From: Actinomucor elegans
Lineage: Eukaryota; Mucoromycota; Mucoromycetes; Mucorales; Mucoraceae
Reading direction: 5' to 3'
DNA: 64,000 nucleotides
Assembly: GCA_026027325.1 (NCBI GenBank)
Contig: JAMSLZ010000004.1
Span: 1,240,001 to 1,304,000, forward strand
Below, piece by piece: positions 48,627 through 60,364 of the stretch. Both the position numbers and the translations under genes were made by a program. The notes beneath the pieces were generated by a model that saw only the letters and a program-made list of their open reading frames with translations, had not been told where the DNA came from and did not search any database. Numbering within the stretch: the stretch's first letter is position 1; each line of letters starts with the position of its first letter.

Positions 48627-51600
48627 ATGGAGGGTGGAGGTTTGTTCTCACTAAGAAACAAATCGCTTGGTGGTAGTAAACGTATCAAGATTAGTAGAGC
48701 TTGTGATGAATGTCGAAAAAGAAAGGTAAAGCAATTAAAAATCTTGTAAATCTTGACCCTGATCTAACTTGAAAAAAAAGGTCAAATGCGATGGAGTCCA
48801 ACCTTGTGGCCGTTGTAGAAAGTCCAACGCCGAGTGCGTGTTTGCTAAATTGCCACCCAAAAGAGGGCCACCGAAGCAATATATGGAAAACCTCGAAAAT
48901 AGACTTCAACGCGTCGAGAAAGCATTGAAATCAATGACAGCTCCAGTGAAAAGAATATTTGATGATGCTTTAGCAGCCGAGAAAAAGAAGCAGAAATTGC
49001 AGCAACAGCAGCAGCAACAGCAGCAACAGCAACAACAGCAGCAGCAACAGCAGCAACAGCAGCCACAGCAGCCACAACAACCTCTTCAACAGAGACATAT
49101 TATACCAGAAGGTAATGAAAAAGTGTTTAAATTCATAACAAGGCTAATCCCCTCACTTGCAATAGCAGTGCTTTCCACTAATAAAAAACAAAGCGTGTCT
49201 TACTCGGCGCCTTATACCTCAGATATGACATTTGCACATATTGATAGATTCACTATTAACGAAATAGGCCAAGCAGTGTATGTGAATGATTCAAAAGCAC
49301 GCATAGATCGTATACCCAACGAACAATACAATGATACCCTGTCAGATATAGCCTCCATTTCTGATTCACCATTATCTTCTTCACCAGCTTCTTTTTACCA
49401 TGTTCCTCCTACAATTATTGCTACCCATGTAGTTGTTTCAGAACCACCTATTCCAGACCATCTCATTTCTTCACGATCCATTATAGCAGAAATACTGCCA
49501 CTGACAGAAATCTACTTTGACCATGTTCACAAATATGTACCTATGATCCATAAACCATCATTCCTCAAGCAACTGCATAATGTCACCAATCCACCTTCTC
49601 GCTTCTTGCTGTATGCCATGTGTGCAGTAGCTTCACGATGGTCTCCAGATCATATTGCCAACAACCATACCATCCCACCTGGCTACACATATTATCAGCG
49701 GGCACTTGATTTACTGGACGATTTTATTGATGCACCTCGTTTATCTACTGTACAAGCATTGGTATTGCTGGTAAAATATCAAGAATATTTTCAACGACCT
49801 GGCTACTTTCATCGGTCCCACATGTATTTGGGTATGGCTGTCCGTATGGCTATGGATCTGGGGTTGACTCAATTGGAAGGCGATTCGTATGATATTGAAA
49901 CCAAGCGCAGAACCTTCTGGGTGGCATTTATATATGATCTTTTAATGAGCATAGAGCAGGGCCGCACAACTTGGTTTGACGTACATCAATGTACTACTGG
50001 GTTCCCGTTAGTGACAAGTGAAGAAGGTCCAGCATTAGAAGAACTGATAACCAATCAAAGTATCTTGATTCAATTGGGCAAAGTGCTTTCCGATGTCTAT
50101 GCTATGACTCGACGCATTTCATTAAGGCAACAGGCTCAAGGCAACCAACGTGGTAAAGAACAAACCATTGAAGAGCAAGCCAGGCTGTTTTCTTTACATA
50201 CACACTTGGAAAACTTTCTATATGAAGTGCCTCCATCCTTGATTTACCCGCCAACGCAAGACATAGAAAACTACCCTGTTGAAAAACATGTTATTACTGA
50301 TCCGTTCATTGGATTCTTGCATATGACATATCACTTTAGCGTCATTCTTTTGCATCGTATTTATGTTCAGCATCCTCCCCCAAAGACAGAGTTTGACTTC
50401 ATTGCCTATCCTCACCGCCAGTTGTGTGCTTCCTCTGCTTCCAATATTACGGGTATCGTCGAAACACTCTTGGAGACTTATCCCAAATATACATTCAATT
50501 ATCCAGCCAGAGGCGTGCAGCATACGATCCACTGTTTAGCAATGGCTGCGACTATTCACAAGTATGAGATGGTAACAGAAGACAATAGCAATAAGCAGGA
50601 ACTGGCTCGACAGCAATACATGTCTACTGTGGATATGATTCAAAAATTATCCAGTCAATCCCCATCTGTTGAATTCTCAAAGTACTACAACAACAGTAGT
50701 AGTCACCATTTACAAAGTAGAACCTCAACGGCTGAAAAGCGTATGTCTGCTCCAGTCTATGAACTAGGTTATCCTCCTCCAGTTAACATGTACGTTCCAC
50801 CTGTCATAGAAAAGAAAATGCGTAGAAACACTCTTTCTGCTGCTCCACAAATGACCATGGCTTCTGCTGCTGGAGAATCAACCTTTTATCAGTCCAGTGC
50901 CTCTATTACTGACCCTGCTCAATTGGCTTCTTTATTATCTCAGCCGCAGCTACAGCAACAACAGCAACAGCAACAGCAACAGCAAGAGTATCTTCCCTCT
51001 TTGTCAAACTATAATACACAGCCGATACTCCAGCAACAGCAATGGCAGTCTTCAGCAGAAGAGTATCAATTTCAACAGCAATTCAGAATGCAACAGTATC
51101 AACAGCAGCAGCAGCAGCATCAAATGCACATGTCAGGCGGTTGGAACCAGCAACAGCCTCAGCAACATCACCTGCAGTCTACACCGGAGCAATCATCAGC
51201 GTATTATAGTAACAGAAATACCATGTCCGCTATGGCTTACCCAACCCATGTAGATTCCATGATGTTACCTAACCAACAACAACAACAGCAAAAGTATCTT
51301 TCAGTTGTTCCTAGTCAGCATCATGCGCATCCACATACTCACCACTGCCAAAGCCCTTACCAAGAACAGCAACAAGAACAAAACGGTAATAGAACACGTC
51401 GCCATACGTTTTCTAACCCACCTTTACAAGAACAATACTGTCCCTCAGTTATGATGCAGCAAGAAGATAGCAAATTTGCAGTGGCCGGTAATATCAATCT
51501 CATGATACACGATAATCCTAATGTTGAAGAAGAAGATACTATGATGATGGATCAATCCACAGTGAGTACACCTCATTATGACCCTACTTCTGGTATGAGT

Positions 51601-51708
51601 CAACTCTTTTTAACAGATGATCAACAGCAGCAGCAAGTCAGTTGGGAAGAATCCATGATATCTGATACTTCTAGTATTCAGAGGAGTGAAGGCCATGTCA
51701 TGAAGTAG
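48627..51708 (+). CDS. Zn2Cys6 transcription factor with long polyglutamine tracts
   Basis: Nuclear regulator. Exon 1 (48627-48725) encodes MEGGGLFSLRNKSLGGSKR and ISRACDECRKRK; an intron of about 55 nt splits the zinc cluster, continuing VKCDGVQPCGRCRKSNAECV. The six cysteines follow C-x2-C-x6-C-x5-C-x2-C-x6-C. A coiled linker (ENLENRLQRVEKALKSM) and a Gln run of over 20 follow. The fungal middle-homology domain covers LPLTEIYFDHVHKYVPMIHK, MGMAVRMAMDLG-like wording (YLGMAVRMAMDLGLTQLEGD) and RRTFWVAFIYDLLMSIEQGR. The last third is Gln/His-rich with four or more further Gln runs. Length is about 1010 residues. The target pathway is unknown. It is convergent with uS5m, with a 32-bp gap. Confidence 0.9.
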
Positions 51709-51740
51709 ATTTATATATAAAGATTTTTATTATTGTACAT

Positions 51741-52619
51741 TTATAAACCACCATAATAAACATGTTGAACATCAGCCAACTTCTTTCCTCTCATCTTGGC
51801 AATATCTTGAGGTTGCTTTTGATGCGATAAAGCCTCAAAAGTAGCCTTGATGACGTTCATGGGTGTTGTGGATCCTCTCACTTTAGCACTGATATCTTGC
51901 AAGCCAATACATCTACAAATTTCGTGCACATAATGGTTTGTACGGATACCAAAGCCTGGGGGTCTTGAACGCAACTCCAAGGTGGTTGCATGAAATTTAT
52001 GTGTCAAGTCCATGGACAAGGTACGGTCATCGTAGCGATCAAAGTAGCGCAAGTTCTTGATGGCGCGGTTAGTAGCCTTACGCACGGCACGACTGGCTTC
52101 TTCGTCTTTACCTTCACCATAACCTGCTAATCCATTGCCGTTGCCGACTACCACCAAAGCGTACATGGAAGGCTGTTTACCTTTACCGTTCATGTTCACA
52201 ACACGTTTAATCACAAGTGCCTTCTTCATCAACTTGCTTTGTTCATTTGCATCTAAAGGTGTGTCAATAATATCGGTGACTGCGTTCAAAACTACTTCAG
52301 AAGGACGATGTGAAGAGAAGAGTTTGGGTTGATCTAACGATTGAGGCTTTTCAGTAGGATAATCGAGAATGGAATCGATCTTGTCGAGTTGAGGCACGTT
52401 TTCTTTGGTGAGTGCAGCATGTCTCTTGCGGTTGCTTGGTGTGGATTCAGTAGTGGCATAAGAACGAATGACGGCGGTACAAGTCGAGGCTATTTACAAA
52501 AAAAAAAAGTTAGTTTTTTCTATTAAAAAAAAAGGCTTGAGCATTGTTTATTTACCAGACGCGATTCTACTAGTCGACAAGAGAGTCAACTTGTTTAATG
52601 AACGACCAAGAGCCAACAT
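51741..52619 (-). CDS. MRPS5: mitochondrial small ribosomal subunit protein uS5m
   Basis: Mitochondrial ribosomal protein of the S5 family. The start at 52619 gives a basic presequence (MLALGRSLNKLTLLSTSRIA) that continues over one intron as CTAVIRSYATTES. The S5 double-stranded RNA-binding region reads YALVVVGNGNGLAGYGEGKD and EEASRAVRKATNRAIKNLRY. The C-terminal part matches bacterial-type S5 folding (LELRSRPPGFGIRTNHYVHE, GSTTPMNVIKATFEALSHQ). It ends HVYYGGL and TAA. Length is about 270 residues. It is convergent with the Zn2Cys6 gene. Confidence 0.9.
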
Positions 52620-53782
52620 GTTATAATTGGATTTACAAAAAAGTCGAAGAGAGGAGCAAATAGGCAAGGGCCTTTTTTTTGACAAGGTGATGAAAGCCAC
52701 CTCGGTGCGGGATCGAAATTGAACAGGATTTTCATTGGATGGGTGGACGGCAAAAAATAATAAATTTGAAAGGCCCCTAAGAATTCAAAATTGGATTTTG
52801 ATACTACAATTACATAACAGAAAATCACAATGGGTACTAAATCTTTTAAAACAGTTTATGAAGCAATTTATTGTGCATCAAATGGTATAAGTATTAGGGC
52901 ATATTAATTATACAGATAAGCGGCTATGTTTTGGCATACAAGTGTTATTGGTGTCAATAGAGTTTAATAAATCAAACTTTGTATATGAAAAGGTTAGAGC
53001 AAAAATGTTGTCTTTTTTTTTTTTGCTGTACATACGCTTTGTAGCAATTTATTTTATTATGTCTTCAAGAATTTTCTTTCTACTTAAAAGATCCAAATCA
53101 AAATTTCAAAAGTGAAGGGATGAGAATTTTCCAGAGAATCTCCGCTTGAAATTATACGCAAGACGATTGGAGAAGAGAGACTAATTGTAAAGTTTAAACT
53201 CATTGGGATCCTCGAGAATCATTCTCGCTTCGAAAGCGATTTCCATATCGTAAAAGATATAAACCTACAATAACTCCATTAACAATGTTTATCAAAGGTC
53301 AAGTGTTGCATCTAATAGTATAAAGTTAAACGGTATTTTTTTCTTCAAAATGCAGTTCACTTGGCGATTAATCTGCGGTCATTTGTTTAATGGTTTCACG
53401 AGTCATTATATGAAGGAATAACGAAATACATATAAAACATAGATTGACAAGCAACATAGATGCTTTTTACGCATTAAAAAAAATACAGGATCTCATAAAT
53501 GAAAACTCATAAAATTGTCACGGAAAAACACGCATTGGATGAATGAAACCCGGCCATTTCCCCGCTAGTTCTGACATTTGTGACGTCAGCTTATGGGTAT
53601 CTCTCGGTGGTTAAAGCTTCACTCCAAGAGGGGGTGTTGAAATTGTGTTTTGGCAGCCAGTGTAATAAGACTGTAATAGCAAAAAAAAAGAGTTTTTTTT
53701 TCTTCTTCTTTCAACTCACTCCCCGCTCTTAATTAACACAATCCCCCCACTCTTTTGTTTCAAGTAAAAAAAGGAACAAATA
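52620..53782. other. intergenic between divergent mitochondrial-protein genes
   Basis: Upstream region of both uS5m (left) and NDUFS8 (right), about 1.16 kb. No gene is supported. It includes a palindromic CRE site (listed) and pyrimidine-rich DNA before the NDUFS8 start. Confidence 0.5.
53581..53588. promoter_or_regulatory. palindromic CRE (ATF/CREB) site upstream of NDUFS8
   Basis: A perfect TGACGTCA lies 195 bp before the NDUFS8 start codon, the consensus for ATF/CREB-type bZIP dimers. An 8-mer can occur by chance, but this is the only copy noticed in the window and it sits at promoter distance. Function is inferred. Confidence 0.4.
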
Positions 53783-54728
<946 letters not shown>

Positions 54729-55699
54729 AAAAGATATTATATTCTATATTATACACGGAAATCAATTAAAAAAAAAGATACATACATATATATATTATAT
54801 ATTATTATCAAGAACTTTCATCTGAGCATCGTTTACTGAATTTAAACGATTTGAGATATTGTGGGGAGCGGGGGATGTAAGCTATTGGTTTAACCAGCTA
54901 AACTTTGCATCAAGACTTTTTTTGTTTTTAAACATTGATACTAAGGTAGAAAAGAGGATACTATTATTTGCTGTTACAACGTTGATTTATGTCAAAACAA
55001 AATTACAGTATAAGCTGCAATGAATACTATTGCTACGAATTGTCCTTTTAAACTAATGTTTGGTAGCCAACATAATATATAAATCCATCTTGTAATACGT
55101 TCGAATTCATACATTCAATTCTCAGTTCAATGATCCTTTGCGATAAAATCATTGTTTTTGTACCAATATCTTTAGTTATAGCTTTTGATTGTACAAGACA
55201 GCGAATACCAGAACGAAGGATTGGAGTCAAATTGAGACATGCTTCTTATGGCGCAGTTCCTTTTGGATAAGCACTACCAATCAGGTGCGAATTTGGACCA
55301 AGGTATGTCGATAAATAAGAAGAACATTAGCTCTACTAGTTTACATCAAAAGCATATACATTACTATATTTATGCTATAAAAAATAGCCTCGGAATGCAA
55401 GTGGAAGATTTGAGCCCTTTCAGCGATGCAAGAAACCATTCAGTGTCTCATTTGTAGTGGTGGGTATCGTTGGACTTTACTTTAAATGACTTGGATAATG
55501 ATTTGATGGCATTAGTAGTGATTTCTAGATATGCTCAGTCAATCAGTATATGGTAAGTTCCTAATATGTCAGAAGAATGCATATCACCTTCATTTGATGA
55601 AGTACCGTGTAGAAAAAACACTAAATGATGCCTAATTTGTTCCAACGAAAAAAACAACACAATCGATCATAGTTACAAGACCGCTATCAGTTCTAGGGG
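54729..55699. other. intergenic, weak coding relic
   Basis: No intact gene is supported. A minus-strand stretch near 55048-55230 (wording TKTMILSQRIIELRIECMNS, NVLQDGFIYYVGYQTLV) is protein-like but lacks any recognisable family and adjoins frame breaks upstream; it may be a relic. Confidence 0.4.
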
Positions 55700-58500
55700 A
55701 CGACAAACACTCCAAAAGGCCTCAGCTGGTATCCAGACAAACATATTGGATCTTTTATAAATGCTTGACATCGTTTTTTGTTGACTGTTTGCTTAGGCTT
55801 CGCTGTTTCAGTTTGACGTCTATAAAGAAGTGACAGTATACCATACACATTTCTTCTAGTCGCCGTTTAATCATTCTTGACTTTTTGAAGTTTTGAAGCA
55901 ATTGCAAATCTTTCTGGTTTTCATTCCTTAATCCATTGATAAAGAAGCCCATGGGTTTTGAAATCATCTTGATTCAAAACAAGCAATCAGTTTGTCCTTG
56001 AGCGCCTTTTTTTTTATAGAAATTACTTGGTTCTTTAGATATTGCTTTTAATGCCTTGGATAAAGTATCCACTTCAACTTGTTGAGCCAGTGTTATCATC
56101 TTTGATAACAAATCTTGAACTCCTAAGAATCAAAATAATCCTGCGTACTTGTATTGCAAAATCAACATTATAGTCTGTGGCACATACATGAGTTCATTGA
56201 AGTGTGTCAACAAAGGTAGGTGATGGCATTTCGAGAGCTAAGCAATTCTTTCCCGAAATACAACTTGGTATTTAAACACATTTTGGATCTCGAGTAGGGG
56301 ATTCTCTAAGACTGGTGAAAGTGAATGAGACTACTACCTAGTGTATTTTTTTTTTTTTTTTTTTGTAGTTGCTTAGTTCATTTCCTTCTACCGATTCGTT
56401 GAATTATGGGATAATGAGTACCTTAAGTTGAGTCCGTTGTAATTGAGATGATATTGAAATATTGGATGTTTGCTCCTGGTAAAAGGCATACAGAGCTTCG
56501 AAAGGAGTTTGTATCTAGATAGGACCTTGACTAGAAGATTTGAACTGGAAACTAGCTAAGAAAATAGTATGGTCAGTTCATAGGGAGAAACCAAACTCTA
56601 AGTCTGATATTCTTGACGATTGGTATAGAATTGGAGATGCATATAAGTAAGCTGAGATAAAAGCTGATGAACCTCGGCGAAAAGCTGGTAACAGTTGATC
56701 AGCCTCTTGAGAGAGTGTGCATTCGATGAAGTATCGTTGTTGGAACTCGTGCCAAAGTTTCTAAGATACTGTAATATTGTCCGTTGCTGTTGCTGACCTT
56801 ACAGTAAAAGAAAAGGAGGAGTCTTCAAGTGAGTAATCCGTGGAATCAATAGTATTAGGAGCTCTAAATATGTTCAAAGAGGTAAGAGTAGAATATAGTA
56901 TATTGGGAATGTTATGATAAAAGATAATTCGTTTTTGATATTGCGCAGGTGCATGGATATTCACTATCATAGTAGGCGAAAATAAGAGGTTTTGATTACT
57001 AGTCTGGCAAGCCAAGAAGCCTTCTTCCTCTGCGATAGTAGGAGATTGTAGTTCTATTGATGGATTAAGAGAGATTATGTCACATTGATTTGTCCAATGG
57101 GCAGGTTGGTCTTGGAAGCGTAGGCTGAGTATATTCTGTATTTCAATGGTCTCGACATGAATTGCCCGGGGATATAGAATATCATATTTAAGGATCTGTA
57201 GATATCGTATAAACTCGGAAATTTTGATAGTATTAGATGATTTGAAGAGATTTCTTCAATTAAGTGAGCATATCTTAAGATATCTCTTAAGAGAAGATCG
57301 AGTAGAAAGATTGGTAGTAATTGTATTTATACTAGTATTTATGGGGTATGCTTAAGACAGTGAGGCTACTTGATTATCAGTTTGGTTTGCATTGTCGGCT
57401 TCTATGTCTTCTTCCCCAGTATTGTTATTATTGGTATTGGTTTTGGCGCTATTTCTGGAGTGTTGGATGTGTTGATCAGTGGGGGAGACGGTGGCAATAA
57501 TATGTTGGTCCGTTGTGATCCAGAAATTTGTAGGCCACAGCAAATTTGATTGGTGCTAGAAGACATTGATTTAGTTGAATGTGGCAATTTTAGTAAATAG
57601 ATAAAGCCTGTTTGACATGAGCAAATTCCTCTAAGTTGGCTTATTTAGGATCCTTGAAGACTTCAGTGGCAGCTGGATCGAGCTCAACAGACTCTACACC
57701 GCTGAACTCAATATTTTCCTTGAGTTTCTGGGCGTAATCATTGTATAAAAGGACTGAGTGGATATTCTGACCTGGTGTTTGAATATCGATGATACGTGAA
57801 ATGGTGATATTGAGATAATGAAATGCGTGACGAATGATAGAGATAGGAGTATTGCCACAGCCAAAGAATGAGATCCATTAGTAATCCTAGGAGGCCACAA
57901 CTGGAATAAAAGCTCGGGCAATGGCTCTGCATTGTTGGACTGATAGAGGGCGATGCGAGGGCTTGTTCGTTGTTGGTTTAGCACTCACTTCTTTCTGTAC
58001 CATCTTTAAATAAGAAGGTATCCATGGTAAATTTTTGATAATGAAGGAGGACGTAATCAGTATTGGCATGCTTGGATGCCATGGTCCCTTGAGTTTGATC
58101 AGCCATATTAATATCATCCTGACCGATGGTGATATCCTATAAGGGAGGTTGGTGTTGAAGTTATTCTTAAGGCGTTAAAGTCTACAGCTGTAAATCAACA
58201 TTGAGAGAGTTGATTTGAGCTAGAGGTACACTGGTTTCATGTAGTTCAGCGACCAATTGAGAGAGTTTAGCCTGTTGGATCTTGAGGGTTTCGAATTCGA
58301 ACATTTATGTCTCAAGTGCTTTGTGTATATTAGAGATTTCAGATACAATGCTTGAAAAGTCAATATTTGAGATAATTCGATTTAAGTTAGTTAGTGTTTC
58401 AAAAGCTTGAGGTCGGATTGGAGTTGTAGTGAGTGCCAATAATGCGGGTGAGTTTATATGGTCTATGGCTATTTCTGATGTTTGGTGCTTCGTTCATTTC
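55700..58500 (-). mobile_element. decayed L1-like LINE retrotransposon
   Basis: Read on the minus strand, the DNA gives a broken two-ORF non-LTR element. ORF1 relic (about 58440-57600): a coiled-coil-like part (FEFETLKIQQAKLSQLVAEL), then SRIIDIQTPGQNIHSVLLYN, DYAQKLKENIEFSGVESVEL and DPAATEVFKDPK, wording typical of ORF1 proteins of mucoralean LINEs. ORF2 relic (about 57265 downward): an AP-endonuclease-like part (ISEFIRYLQILKYDILYPRA, WTNQCDIISLNPSIELQSPT, MIVNIHAPAQYQKRIIFYHN). Several stops and frame shifts break both. The reverse transcriptase core was not found, so the element is probably truncated. Borders are approximate; no poly-A end or target-site duplication could be fixed. Confidence 0.6.
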
Positions 58501-59116
58501 GGGGATTGAAAATGCCTAAAAACCTAGTGTACTATTTTTTTTTTTGTAAGTAAACTCCGGTTTTATTTTAAATCCTTATATCATCGCAAGGTTATTGAAG
58601 AGGAAATGAAGATTGTTAGTGTACTATATACTGGGATAGCCCCACAGAAGAAATAGTTTGTAAATGTCCGCCAACCAATAAAACTAAGATTGTATCCTAG
58701 TCGTGAGGTATACTTTTGCTCCACTACATAATGGTATTAAAGACATTCCAGAAGTAAGGTTTATGGCTAATTATGTTTATATTGATTGCATGCTAGTTTT
58801 TTTTATTATAGAGAAGCCCATAGGTTCCAATTTATTTCAAGTAAACAAGGACCAGCTATTTTTGAGCTGATTTTAGCAGTTTACTGATATTACACTATTA
58901 AACGGTTGCAATGAACTGTTAATGATTGTTATAGTCTGCGTTTTGTGACAGCTACACGTTACAATTGCCTGCATCGTTTGATGGTACTAAAGCTCAAGAT
59001 TTTTCTTTAAACTTTGTGCATTGTATTCAGTTACAGATCGTTTCAGGAACATTTTTCCAATAACTTTACACTGAATTGTCCGTTTATTGTTATTATTATT
59101 ATACACACTGTCTAAT
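58501..59116. other. intergenic, nothing identified
   Basis: AT-rich, stop-rich DNA between the LINE relic and the 3' end of the mL57 gene. Confidence 0.5.
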
Positions 59117-59750
59117 TTAAACTAATACATGTTTCTTTACGAATTCCTTTGCAGCGTTTAATCCGCGTTCATGATATACTGCACCAATCATAGCTTCAAC
59201 TGTTTTCGACTTGACAGCAGGTGTAACTGTGTTACTGGGCTATACATAAAAAAAAAAAAAAAGGTTAATGCAAATCCCTAATGTCAAGTACGATCCTTTT
59301 ACCAAATGACATTGAACACCAGCTTCTAAGCCTAAAGCATCGAATTTAGATTCTAAATATCCAGGTTTGAACACTTGATCAAGGGCTTTGTTTAATTCTT
59401 GTACACTTTTTGTTTTATCCATATTGGCTTCCAAGGCGAAAAACTCGAGAGAGCGGCGACCGACATATTGAAGACGTTCGTTGGAAGGAACTTTACCGTG
59501 TTTGTAAGATTTATGTGTCAATGCCTGAGTCAAAACACTGGGTGACAAGTTGAATTGTGCTGCAACAGTTTGAGTGTTGAATGAAGGAGAAGCTGACTTT
59601 TCATTGAATAAGGTGCGAGTGAAATGAATGGAACGACGGGTTTGTTGAGCTATATCAAATCCATGTTACGATCTCATGATTAACCTTGTATATGTTTTTG
59701 GATTTACCTGTCATGAGCTTCATTGCACTGGTTTTCAACATGTTATGCAT
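59117..59750 (-). CDS. MRPL15: mitochondrial large ribosomal subunit protein mL57 (RNase III fold)
   Basis: Fungal mitoribosome protein built on an RNase III fold without catalysis. Three exons: a presequence exon from 59750 (MHNMLKTSAMKLMTA), the main exon with VAAQFNLSPSVLTQALTHKS, YKHGKVPSNERLQYVGRRSL and EFFALEANM, and, after an intron with a T-rich end (GTAAAA to TATAG near 59300), PSNTVTPAVKSKTVEAMIGA and VYHERGLNAAKEFVKKHVLV with TAA at 59117-59119. The RNase III signature ERLEFLGD is replaced by ERLQYVGRR, so the metal ligand is lost, as expected for a structural relative. The start could also be at 59741. Length is about 190 residues. Confidence 0.85.
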
Positions 59751-60364
59751 ATATGGTATGTTATCAAACAAAAGACACTGTCGGTTGGAAATAAACTGGG
59801 GTGTAATAAAAAAATCCAAGGTTCAAGCTTCTTCTCAGGCAGTGGCTTGTTTTGAAAATCGTGATTGGACGAGCGGGAAAAGAAAATATTGGCGGGCTAA
59901 GCGAAATGGCAATGCGCTTCTCTACTCTTTAATGCAATTTCTATGTATTAAAAAGCGAGTACTTGTATAAATATATAAGCAAAGTTTGTACATGAGCCAA
60001 TCATTAAAAATGTGATATAATAATAATTGGTACTTCGTACCAACATTGTGAAGAATTGGTATTTAATAAGCAGTTTTTTGACTTGCCATTATATGAACCA
60101 TAAATCGAAAGTTTATTTCAGCCAAAATACGTAAGTATACCTTTAGATATAAAGGTTACTCCTATACTATAAACTGTGGCTCGTAAACGTAATATATGTC
60201 CCCAAAAATTTGCTTCAAACCAAAACTAAAAGGTAATCAGCATGCAAAAAAAGCAGTCATTGTCGGCCAAAAATTAGGGTGTGCCAGGTGAACAGGCCCA
60301 TTTTTACGCGTTTTTCTTCCCATTTCTTTTTCTTTGTAGGGTCCAACCGCATATTTATCACCAA
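59751..60364. promoter_or_regulatory. divergent promoter region mL57 / SWI3
   Basis: 614 bp separate the two start codons, which point away from each other. An open frame within it (59686-59970) has no family features and overlaps the mL57 presequence on the other strand. A pyrimidine-rich run (TTCTTCCCATTTCTTTTTCT) precedes the SWI3-like start. No defined factor site was assigned. Confidence 0.4.

Noticed and set aside
48845..49075. Ala/Val-rich frame opposite the Zn2Cys6 gene
   Set aside because: It is the antisense shadow of the CAG/CAA run.
59686..59970. 94-codon frame upstream of the SWI3-like gene
   Set aside because: It overlaps the mL57 presequence and promoter on the other strand, and has no family features or coding-like composition.
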